Source: Progne subis subis (Eukaryota; Chordata; Aves; Passeriformes; Hirundinidae). From it: a DNA stretch of 64,000 nucleotides. The position numbers and the translations under genes were made by a program. The notes under the pieces are model-generated. The model made no database searches. It was not told the DNA's origin and saw nothing but the letters and a program-made list of their open reading frames with translations. Location of the stretch: positions 2,542,001-2,606,000 of the forward strand of contig JAKJHU010000083.1 in NCBI GenBank assembly GCA_022316685.1, in the 5' to 3' direction. Shown here piece by piece: positions 43,801 through 55,800 of this stretch; the stretch's first letter is position 1, and every line of letters starts with the position of its first letter.

Positions 43801-46800
43801 GGGTAGGATCCCTCCTGAGATCCCTGAATTCCCTTGTTGGTACTCCAGCAGCTCTCAGGGAGAAGGTATTTGCTTTGCATGATGGTCTCTGTCCACACCT
43901 CAGGGTACTACGGAGGGGACTGTGTCGATGTGTGTCACCTCAACCCCTGCAAGAACAAGTCAGTGTGTCGCCGCAAGCCAGGCTCACGCCTGGGCTACGT
44001 GTGCGAGTGCAGTGGGGACTTCTTTGGGCAGTACTGCGAGCACAGGTGAGATCCAGGGCAGGACCATGGCCTTTGGGCCTGGCTCCATGCTGACGCCTCA
44101 TCCTGGATGTGTAACCTCAGTGCCACCTTCCTCCTTGGAGCTGCTGAGCAATTGGACTGGTGGCAGAACAAGGCTTGGGGAATTTGACTTGTAATATCAA
44201 AGGTATTTCTCTCTCTAGGATAGACCAGCAGTGTCCAAAGGGCTGGTGGGGAAATCCCACCTGTGGGCCCTGTGACTGTGATGTGAACAAGGGCTTTGAC
44301 CCCGACTGCAGTAAAACCAACGGGCAGTGCCACTGCAAGGTGAGGGGCCGCTATGCCAATGGGGACATGGACCATGGTTTCTCTGAAACCCTGCTTGTTC
44401 TTGATTCTGTTCCTTGTCCCCCCACAAAGGCTTGGCAGTTGTCCAGGCCCTGTTTTATGTGCCTGAATCTGGGCTGGATCCCTGCTCATCTCCTCTGCAC
44501 AGCCTTCCTGGCCCAGCACGGTGATGATGGGGGCAGTGGGGTGCTTGAAAATCAGGAAAGCCTTGACCTTCTCTGGCTCAAGGGGCTCCCCAGCCAGCCT
44601 CAGCTGCTGTCGCAGTGGGCTCTCTGATGACTGTCCCCATCTCCTCCCAGGACTTCCACTACCGCCCCAGAGGCAGTGACACCTGCCTGCCCTGTGACTG
44701 CTACCCTGTGGGCTCCACCTCGCGCTCCTGTGACAGGGAGACTGGCGGGTGCCACTGCCGGCCCGGGGTCATTGGCCGTCAGTGCAACAGCTGTGACAGC
44801 CCTTTTGCCGAGGTGACGCCCAGTGGCTGTGAGGGTGAGTGTGGGCACAGGAGTGTGGGCAGCTGGTGCTGTGGGCCTTGGTGTCAGTGGCTTCGCCCTG
44901 TGACCAGTGTGTCTCCACAGTACTCTATGACGGCTGCCCCAAAAGCCTGAAGGCGGGTGTGTGGTGGCCCCAGACCAAGTTTGGCTTCTCGGCTGCAGTG
45001 CTGTGTCCCAAAGGCTCCTTGGGTGAGTGGAGGATATGATGGAGAGAGGAGGAGGCAGCCTGGCTGTCCTGTAGCAGCCTTGGCAATATCACTCCATGCT
45101 TGCACTACCATTCAGCTGGGCTTGAAGTTTGGGAGAAGGAAGTTGGAAGAGAAAATGCCACAGCCTGGGGAAGAGCAGAGAGCGAAGGATGCTGGCCACA
45201 GAACTGGGGTTGGGTAAAAGCTATGGAGTGTAAGACCCATCACCCAGCCATGGGGCTCTGTTGTTTCCTCAGTCTTGATCCCCGTCTTCTTCCTTCTGCT
45301 TTTGAGTTCACCAGGCTTGAGGCTGAGGTCAGGCCTGGCACAGCACCCACAGTGCCTTGCTGTGACTCCACCAGCCCCATACCCATGTGACCTGCAAGGG
45401 AAGCAGGGCACAGTGTGCTGTCAGGTGAATTTTGGGTAGGAGTCAGCATCCGGAGCTGGAGGAGGCAAAGCTGTCCTCAGTGACAGAAAAGGTGTCAGCA
45501 GGGTGTCTGGTCGTGTAGGGCAGTGCAAGCCCCAGGGGGCAATACAAACCATGTCCTTCCCTAGCTGTTTGCTCCCAGAGGAGGCAGATTCAGCTCCTAA
45601 CTGTTGTCACTTCTCTCCCTGGTTCTCTTGCCCTCCGTGCACAGGCTTGAGGGGTGCAGGTAAGGTTGTTCCCATCTCCTTCCCCCTGTGCTATAAGGGC
45701 TGCACCACATGGCTTTCCTTCCCTGCTCCCTGCCTGACACTCTGCACACCCCTGCACTTTCCCCACTCCTTCTAGAGCTGCCAAGAGTCTTCCCAATGCT
45801 TTGCCTGGTCTCACCGCTCCTACACAGTGTTCCTGCCCCAGCTTGCTGACCAGCACAAGCCCAGCTGCAGCTGAATGCAGCCCTTGCCACCCTCTGTGGC
45901 AAGGTGTTGGCTCTGGGCAAGTCTGTGCTCTGCTTGCCAGCTGGGATGGATGCTGGCTCTCCTGGATGGCACTTGATTGCTTAGGCTGGGTGGAGAAAGC
46001 TGTTGGTGAACAATGGGTGGTGAGGCCAGAGAGGAATGGCTGTGTGGTGGAAGAAGGGGAAACTGTTTGAGTGGGGGGTGGTAGGATGAGAGCAGGAATG
46101 ATGGGCAGGCACAGCACAAGGTCCTGTTCTTTCTGCCTGGCTGGCAGGGGAAGGCACAGGGACCTGGGGGGCAGATTCTGCCCAGATCTGCATTTGAGTC
46201 AATCTCTGTTCTGTGCAAAGGGAATGCCATTAATATGGGGACTTTTTGTTCTTCCTGCTCCCTGCTGCAATGGCACTGGTCCCTGTGATTTTGCAGCTGG
46301 GAGTAAGGTAACTGGAAGGACTGCTAGGAGGTGGAGGTGGTGGAAGGAGGTGCCCTTGTCCCTGGGGCTTTTTTGAGCAGCAACTGGAGTCTGCTCTAAG
46401 CTTCCTCTCCCAGCCATAGGCACCTAGGTGGGCTCCTGTGCCCTGATGCTGTCCCCAGGAGGACCTGCTCCACAGTCCTGCTGGGTACACTGGAGTTGTC
46501 TGGTTTTTATTGCTCAGAGTGTTTGTGGTTTGTCAGCACAACCAGCTGACAATATTTTTCTCCGTGTTGGCTTTAGCAGCATTTTTGGTGGTGGTTAACA
46601 TCTCATCCGATTCAGTTTTGGAAACTCTCCTTCTGTACACAAGTGCTTGGGCTCCAACTAGGGGCTAGTGCTAGATGCTGAACCCACACTGCTCCTATGA
46701 TCCTCCACACTGGAGTCCACCATTCCACTCCTCCATCCCCCTTGACTGAAGGGGATCATCTCAGGGGCTGGTTTTCCAGCCCAACAGCAGGGCTGTTGTG

Positions 46801-49800
46801 CTCCTAAGGTGGCTTTGCCCTGTAGAGAGAGCAGGACCTCAGCAGGCATTGCAGGCTATCAGCTGGGGGATGGCTAGAGCTGCTTGGGCTTCCATAGCTT
46901 GGGGTCAGATGTGCCTAAGGGCACAGTCATGTCCCCTTGGGCTTTTCCAGCCTGAGTCCTGCCAAGTCAGTCCTTTTTGCAATCCTGTGTGGTGGCACCT
47001 GGTGTGATGCAGTCCCAAAACACACATAGGCACCCAGCCCCTGGAGGGAGGAGATGGCAGCAGCTTGCTGAGGTATTACAAATCAAGAGTAGAATGGGTT
47101 GCACTGGTGCAAAGCAGGACAATGGCCCAAGGGACCCTCCCCATCACTTGTGAGTGCCACTCTTTGGGATTAGCTGGTGCAGAGGATCCCTGCTGGGAGG
47201 ATGCAGAAAGGCAGCCATGTCTCCTGTGCTGAATTTCCAACAAGCCCTTCCTCCTTGTTTTAGGTGCAGCCATCAGACACTGTGATGAGGAGAAGGGCTG
47301 GCTGGAGCCCGATCTTTTCAACTGCACTTCACCTGCCTTCAAGGAGTTGTCTGTGCTGGTAATCCTCTCAGCTCTGCAGCCCTGACAGAACAGGAGCCCT
47401 CTGAACAAGGGCTCACAGCCAGAATTCAAAGCATTCAGCTCTTCAGGGGTGCCTGGAGTACAAGAGGCCATTGTCACAGTGCTCAGTGCCTTTCTGTTCT
47501 CATCTCCTTCCCCCAAATCCCTCCTGTGGGAGCAGTGGTCTGAGCTTAAGTTCATATGGCTTCATTTAATCTGTGTCCCCCTCAGAAATGACTTGAGTCG
47601 TGCCAGAGTATTTGAGGGGAAAATAAATAACCCTGAGCACAGCTGAGTGGTTTGAAGCTGGTGGAATGTCTGCTCCATGGGACCTCTTTAGCCCTCCTAT
47701 TTTGTCAGGGACAAATCCCTTTGAAATATCCAGGCAAGTGTATTCAACCCTCACACAGTCATCTTGGCTGAATTGAAACTGAAGCCAGGAGAGTTTCCAG
47801 GGAAGTATTGCCAGGCCCTTGCCCTGTCCTTTCATCTCCTTGGCCTTTGTCGAGTATAGCACTCGGTTAGCTGGGCCAGTGCAGATCCTGGTGTGTTGCT
47901 GGAGGCTGATTGTCGGCCAGATGTTCTCCCTGTTCTAGTGACCAGCACTGTGAGTGTCCATGGCTTCTGCTGTGACCTCAAAAATAATGTCTGTGTCCAG
48001 CAGGGCCTGCAGCATCCCAGTTTCCTGGTAAGGAACCTGCTGAATTGTTTAACCCTCTCTTTTCTCCCTACTGACAGCTAGAGGGCTTGGAGACAAACAA
48101 GACTGAGCTCGACACGATTGAAGCCAAGAAGCTGGCCCACCGGCTCCGGGCTGTGACAGACCACATGGACCACTACTTTGGCAATGATGTGCACATTGCT
48201 TTCCGCCTGCTGTCCCGCCTCATGGCCTTCGAGAGCCAGCAACGTGGCTTTGGCCTGACAGCTACACAGGACGCCCACTTCAACGAGGTGAGTCCTTCCC
48301 CCAAATCAGAGTGGCTTCTGTTGCTGCTTCTCTTAGCAGCCACCTTGTATTTCTGAGGGGATTGAGGATGTGGTGGGACCCTGTCAGAAGCACTGGGCTC
48401 CTCAGTCCACAGTGTTGGAAGCAAGACCTGTGTGGTCAGGGCTGGAGCAAAAGAGTGGTTGAGAAAAGGCAGAGAACTGGATTTGCTCAGCCTGGGAAGG
48501 CAGAGAGAGGCCTTACTGTTCCTGGCAGGTCCCTCATGGCAAGGGTACAGGAAAGATGTCTTGTAGGGCACTGGTTGATGAGAATTGAGGGTGGAGGCCC
48601 ATCATAGTAGAATGTACCTCTCTTCCCAGAGCCCTTGTGCAGAGAGCACAGTTCTGCAGTCTGGGGGTGGTCAGGAGAGGCCTGAAGGCCATACTCACCC
48701 TCTGTCTTCACGTCTCTCCCCTTTAGAACCTGCTGCGCGCAAGTAGCTCTGTGCTGGCGCCTGAGAACCGGGAGCACTGGGCCATGCTGCCACACGGGGA
48801 GCATGGCAGCGCCAGCCTCATGGAGCAGCTGCGGGACTACTCAGGCACATTGGCCAGCAACATGAAACTTACCTACCTCAACCCTGTTGGTGTTGTCACC
48901 CCCAACATCAGTGAGTAGGAGCTGGCTGGGGTGGTGCAGAGACACTCTGCCATCACACCTTGTTCCCTTCTCATCTCACTGCATCTCAGGGAATGTGTTG
49001 GTAATATCCTTGATGGCTCTCTCAGATATGGGGAGGCATTTGTGAGAGATGTCCTGGTCCCATCCCTGCCTGGACTTCAAGAGCTAGCAGAGCCAAGAGT
49101 GTGCTGCCTGCTCCCAGTTACTTTATAGTCTCTAGTGGAAAAGCAGCTGGTCTTGGTGGCAGGAGTAGTCTGCCCTATGGCAGAGCAAGGATCTGGGCTG
49201 GGAAGCAGCACTGTAGGTACTGAGATTTTGCATCATGCCCAAATAAAGGTCATAGCCTCATCCCAGCCTGTGGTACAGTCTCTTTGCCAGGGACTTGGAT
49301 CCTGGGGTGCCCTTGAGCACAGTTGCTCTCCAGATGTCCATCCTTGAGCTGACTTTCACTGCCTTGCTCCTCCACAGTGCTGAGCATTGATCGCATGGAG
49401 AACCACTCCCACATCCGCCGGCGCTATCCTCGCTACCACAGCAACCTCTTCCGGGGCCAGCCTGCCTGGGACCCCCACACCCACGTTGTGCTGCCACTGT
49501 CGGTGCTGAACCCTCTGAAAGCCGAAGGTGAGCATGTGAACATCACTCAAGAAACAACATGAGTGGGTACAGCTGGCAGGAAAGATTTAGAATCATAGAA
49601 AGGTTTGGGTTGGAGTGGACCTTTAAAAGCCATGTAGTTTGCATATACCCTACTGAGACATAGCTCTATCAGAGGTCCAAGAGCCAACCGTGAGAGCCCG
49701 AGCTTTACACTTCACCACATCCCAAAGGCTCCTGATGGCCTTGCAAATTGTCTTCAGAGCAGCATGTGCTAATGAGTGCGCGTGTTTTTGTGTGTATGTG

Positions 49801-52800
49801 TCTTGTGTCTTCTCACCACCCCCTTGTGTGCCCCAGCTGTTCCCCACAGTAGTGCCCACACTGGCTGGGGGTGAAGGGAACTACACTGTGGAGAACTCCT
49901 CCCCGAAGCAGGCGCTGCCAGAACCTGAGCCCACTCTTGCTGTGGTCATCCTCATCATGTACCGCACCCTTGGGGGGCTGCTGCCTGCACGCTACCAAGC
50001 AGATCGCAGCAGTGTCAGGTACATCCTCCTCCCCTTTGCCCCCACAAGCACTAGTGGAGAGGGGCTGTCTGGGCTCTTTTCTGTTCCCTCTGGCAGTTGC
50101 CAAGTCTGTCTGCAGGGGCAAGGGTTTGATTCCTGGCTTTGGTTCCGCTCTGTGCTCCATGTTGTAGACTGGCAGAGCTCTTCCTTGTGAGATGTCAGAG
50201 CAGGACACCTGAGAAGTCTCTAGGTGTCTGCAGCTGCTAGTGATGATAGAGCTCTGTTGCTCCTTGCAGACTCCCCAAGAATCCTGTGATGAACTCCCCC
50301 ATTGTGAGTGTGTCTGTGTTCAGCAATCACACCTTCCTGCAAGGACCCCTGGACACCCCTCTTGTGCTGGAATTTTACCTGCTGGAGACAGCCAACAGGA
50401 GCAAACCTCTCTGTGTCCAGTGGAACCACTCCAGCCTGTGAGTTGAGCATGATCAGGCCACTCTCTTTGAGCTGCTCTCCCCACACACTCCTTGTTCCCC
50501 AAGTTTCCCTGAGCAGCACTGAGATGTGGGGGTTTCCGCCCTCTCCCATGGGATTTGTTTCTTCTGGGAGGACACAGCAGGGTCATAAAATTGTTTCATT
50601 TGGAAAGGACATTTAAGTTTATGGAGTCCAACCATTAACCCAGCACTGCCAAGTCCACCACTAACCCATTTCCCTCAGTGCCACGTCTACACTCTGGCTC
50701 CAGTGTTTCAGCTTTATGAGCACAGTTGTATCTGCTGGCAGAAGAGCCTTGTCAGTCACCCCTCTTCTCTGTGGTTCCTGCCCCACCCCTCCACCCCCAC
50801 ATTTGTGTGTCTTCTCTCCTAAATGCACTCTGCTTTTGGTGGCTGTAGGACCAACCCCTCTGGCTTCTGGACAGCCAGGGACTGCGAACTGGTGTACCGA
50901 AACACCACCCATGTCCACTGCCAGTGCTCCCAGTTTGGCACCTTTGGGGTTTTGATGGACAACTCACACCGAGAGGTAACCTCAGCCTGTGGGGCTGTGG
51001 GTGATGGTGGGGTCTGTTAGCAGCTGGGTCCCAGCACAGGCAGAAAATGCCCTGGGCACAGGCAAAAAATTTCTTGTGGGACACAAATACAGTTTGAGAG
51101 TTCTGCAAGCTTCCTGTGCTTGCCCCTAACACTGCTATTTGCCTTTGGTTCTCTGCTGCTGCAGCAAGTGGAAGGTGATCTGGAGACACTGGCAATTGTC
51201 ACCTATTCCTTGGTGTCTCTCTCCTTGGTGTCTCTGCTGTTGACCTTCTCCTTTCTGACCTGCCTCAAAGGCCTCAAGTCTAACACACGTGGCATCCACT
51301 CCAACATATCAGCCACCCTCTTCTTCTCTGAGCTGCTCTTTCTCCTGGGTATCAACCGCACTGAGAACCAGGTCTGTGGGCTTGAACAAGCTCGCCCATG
51401 GGTGTGAGGGTGAGGTGTGGATGATGCCATTAGCGTCGGCAGAGTGGGACCATCTCTAAGTCACTTTTGTCTCCTCAGTTTCTCTGCACTGTGATTGCCA
51501 TCCTCCTCCACTGCTTCTTCCTCTCTACCTTCGCCTGGCTCTTCGTCCAGGGCCTCCACATCTACCGCATGCAGACTGAAGCCCGCAATATAAACTTCGG
51601 GGCCATGCACTTCTACTATGCCATCGGCTGGGGAGTGCCTGCCATCATCACTGGTAAGAGCTGCTTGTGCTACAGCCGTCCCAAACAGGCCATGCATCTT
51701 CTCAACAGTCTCCTGACTACCTCATGTTGCCCAGCTCATCCATCAGAGGGTGGGCTTGCCATGGTCAGCAGTGCTGGCAGCAAGCAGTGCCGTGGTGGTC
51801 AGGGGATCACTTATCAGGGGCTGTCATCCTGCCTCCTAAGGAGAATTAATTTCTCAGCACATCCCCTCAGGTTTTCTAGTTAAAGTCTCTTGGTTTCCCA
51901 AGCCTGCATACTTGGGTGACCTGTTGCTGGCAGTGAATGCCTTCTGGACTTTGCTGTGTCAGGAACACCTGAGGAAAAGGAAATAAAGTCCCTGTCGCTG
52001 ACTCTCACAGTCCTGACTCCTTCCCCCTGTGGTGGGGAAGCCTATGCACAGGGCAAGGAACAGGGAGAAAGCCCCTTCACTGATGACAGTGCTGGCATGG
52101 GATTGACATGGTTTGGACAAGTCCAAGGCTGTTTGGTCTGGACATGACCTCTCCCTTCCTCTTGCAGGGCTGGCCGTTGGCCTGGATCCTGAGGGCTATG
52201 GGAACCCTGACTTCTGCTGGATTTCCATTCATGATAAGCTGGTCTGGAGCTTTGCAGGCCCCATTACTGTCGTCATTGTGGTAAAACCCTGTCCTGTTTC
52301 ACCCACAACCCTCTCTTGCCTCCCTTCTCTCCACCATGGGCACTTGCCCCTCCTTGGCTGCCCACTGCCTGTCCCATTCTCTGTGTCCCTCTTCCTCAGT
52401 TAGAGGCCCGCTTTTTGTCCCTCACTCTGGCCAAACCTGGGGAAGGCCACAGCTCAAGCATGAAGGGGAAAGGAGGGGATGTTTGCAGGGCCTAGTGAAC
52501 CTGGAGTCTGCACTGGGGAGGTCAAGTCAGAGCCAGCCCTTGGCACAGCTTTTAATTAGTGCCAACACTTTCAGATGAATGGGGTCATGTTCCTGCTTGT
52601 GGCCAAGCTGTCCTGTTCCCCAGGCCAAAAGGAGACCAAGAAGAAATCAATTCTGTGAGTATTAGTGACCCAGCAGTGCTCTGGCAGCTAGTGGTTTTTT
52701 AGCATTTTCAGTGACCATCCTCTTCCTTCTACCATTGCAGAGGGCTCTTCTGTGCATCCGTGTCAGCCTTGCAGCCACTCTCCCATACCTGCCAGCCACA

Positions 52801-55800
52801 TTAACCCTTCGTAAACTTTATTCTTTCTTGTTCCTACATCCCCATCTCCACACTGACTTCCCAATTGGTCCCCTGTCACTACCTGCTCTCACAGTCACCT
52901 CTTGTGTCTGCTTGGATTCAACACTCAGCCCTTGTCAGCTATGAGCATCTGTTTCTTCCTCTTCTACATGCTCCTGAGACCTTTCCTCACTCTCTCTTGA
53001 GCCAGCCCTGGAGCATGGCTGAGCTCTATGTGGCTTGAAATGACCTGTGTCATTTGGTCCCCTGTGTTTGCCATACGTGATCCGGAAGGGAAGGCCTGGG
53101 AGTCAGGGAGCTGGGCCACTGTGTAGGGATGTGCCTGCAGTGCTGGGTGCAGCAGGGAGGTCTCTGCAGGAGCTTTCCCCTCTGGATCTCTGTGAGCACT
53201 AGACTGCAGATTAACAGTACACTCTAACCTCTCAGTGTGTATCTATGTCCCTGTCTGTCTCTCTCTCCAGCATGACGTTACGGAGTTCCTTTGTTCTGCT
53301 TCTTGTTATTAGCACTACCTGGCTCTTTGGCCTCTTGGCTGTCAACAGCAGTGTCCTGGCTTTCCACTACTTCTACACTGTCCTCTGCAGCCTCCAGGTA
53401 ACTGCCCAGCCTCTGCTGTGGAGGGCACAGGTCAGCCCAGGAGAGCATCCCTATGGTCACCATGGCCATCTGTGGAGAGTGGGTGCCCTATGCTGAGCTC
53501 CCAACATCTTGCTGAGCTCTTTGTCCCTTCTGCTCTCATCTCTGTGGCATTGAATGACTCTCGCCACACCTTGCTGCTGTGCCTGTGGTGAGCAGTCACA
53601 TGGAGCAGGAGATAGCTACAATGCATTTCGTTCAGAGGTAACATCCAAGGGATAGCAAGTACCAGCTGGAGGGGAGGCACTTCCATGTGCTGAGAGGGCA
53701 GAGTAAGAGAATGTGACCGAGGTGTTGGACACCCAAAATATGATCCATAGCAGCACCCTGCCAACCTTCTCCTACCGCTGGGGCTGATGTTGCTGCAAGG
53801 GACACTGCCATTTGCTCTTTGGCCACTGCCAGACAGGTGGACACCCCATCTGTTCTTCCCTCATCCATGGTCACTATGGGTGTTAGCTCTCATTGGTATT
53901 GAATGGTTTTTGGTGCATCCCAGTCTGGTGGCCACCCTGGAGGAGCCACGGACTATCCTGCTGCTGGCACTGTGGGCAAACAGGTCAGCTGGCTGTCTCT
54001 CATGGCATCTCTCCCCACAGGGCCTGGCAGTGCTGGTCGTGTTCTGTGTACTGAATGAGGAGGTGCGGGAGGCATGGAAGCTGGCCTGTCTTAACAAGAA
54101 GGGGCCGAGTGAGGAGGCCACGAGGAGCACACAGGTGGGCGAGAGCAGAACCAGGGTGCTGGGCTCAGGCTGCATGTCTGAGACAGGAGCTGACAGGGTT
54201 ATCCCCACTTTCCCTGGGCTGCCATGGCAACTCCTTAACAGGGCACATGCCCTCTCCCTCCTCCCCAGGGCCCCAACACCTACAACAACACAGCCCTGTT
54301 TGAGGAGAGCGGGCTCATCCGCATCACTCTGGGGGCCTCCACAGTGTCCTCAGTGAGCAGCATGCGCTCTGCCCGCACCCATTCCAGCCAGCGAGTTTAC
54401 CTCAGGTAGGGAGCAGCCAGGGTTCTGGCAGCCAGCAGTGCCTGGGCAGAGCCAGAGGCTCATGCCACTGTGACAGTTTGAGCCTTCTCTCTTTCAGAGA
54501 CAATGTGGCAGCACGTCAGGGCTCGGCCCTGGATCACAGCCTGTTGGCTCACGCTGGCCCCACGGACATCGACATGGCAATGTTCCACCGTGATGCTGGG
54601 GGAGGTAAGGCTCAGCCCTGTTCCTGGGTTTGGGAAGTTCTTCCTGGTGCAGGCTCTGACTGTATAGTTACATCTTCCATCCCATGTTCAGCTGTGACTT
54701 CCAAACACATGGTGGATAGGAGGGAGAGGCAGCCATCGTGTCATTTAGCACAGCCTCCTCCTGCACAGATGGCAAAGGGCATAGCCAGTCCCCAAGGGGC
54801 TAGAAATGCAAGAGGCAATAGAGGGGACATTGGCTGTTGTGGCATCTCTGGGGACACGGGCTCTCCAGTACAGCACAGACATTTGACTCACTGGAGCTAG
54901 ACCAGCTGGGGCAGGGGTGTGAGACAGGCAAGCAGAGGCTAAGGGATGTGGGTTTACTCAGAAGCAGAGGAGGGAAGAGAAGGAAGAGGGGCTCTTAGAG
55001 CTATTTGCAGTTGCCTTACAGGAAGGTGCAATGAGGTGGAACTGGGCTCCTCTCCCAGGTACCTGGTGATAGGGCCAGGGGAGCTGGCACAGGCTGCTGC
55101 TGAGGGAGGGGCAACTCTCAAGGGTAAGGCACTCTCACGAGTGTGGTCAGCCTGGGGTGGTTCTGCCGCCTTGGTACTGTCAGCAGGAACCCACCTTCCT
55201 TCCAAATGTCTCCCCGACACACCATGTTCTTACAGACCAGGACTCGGACTCAGACAGTGACCTGTCTCTGGATGAAGAGCGCAGCCTCTCCATCCCATCC
55301 TCAGAGAGTGAGGAGAATGTACGCCTGCGGGGTCGCTTCCAGCGCCAGCTCAAGCGGGCAGCACACAGTGAACGCCTCCTCACTAACCCTGGCAACACCA
55401 CTCCCAAAGGCAAGTCCCAGGGCTCTGGCAGGGAAAAGAATAAGCTCAGCTCCCTGGGGGTCAGGCCATGTCTTGTAATGGCCCAATTGCTGCTCATGGA
55501 AATATTCTCTTCCTCTTCTTTGGGGCCTGGTTTGCTGTGTCCTTCATCAGATGTGGATGGCAATGACCTCATGTCATATTGGCCAGCTCTGGGTGAGTGT
55601 GAGGTTCACCCCTGCTCCCTGCAGAAGTGGGGCTCCGAGCGGAAGCTGGGATTTGACATCAATAAGGATGCCGCCAACAACAATCAGCCAGACCTGGCTT
55701 TGACCAGTGGGGATGAGAAGTCCCTCACCCAGACCCAACGGCAGAGAAAAGGTAATAATCTGGAGCAAGCAGGAAAGGATGGCCTTGCCTGTCTCAGGTT

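Larger units (their letters stand above)
39740..44650 (+). other. Short CELSR3 introns of the laminin-G/EGF block
   Basis: Introns of about 140-460 bases between the exons listed. Nothing is recognised in them except a 17-bp exact tandem duplication at 40971-41004. Confidence 0.75.

Noticed and set aside
45590..46230. ORFs of 175 and 136 codons on the minus strand in CELSR3 intron 16
   Set aside because: Low-complexity Ser/Pro/Gln content, no conserved motif, and overlapping frames.
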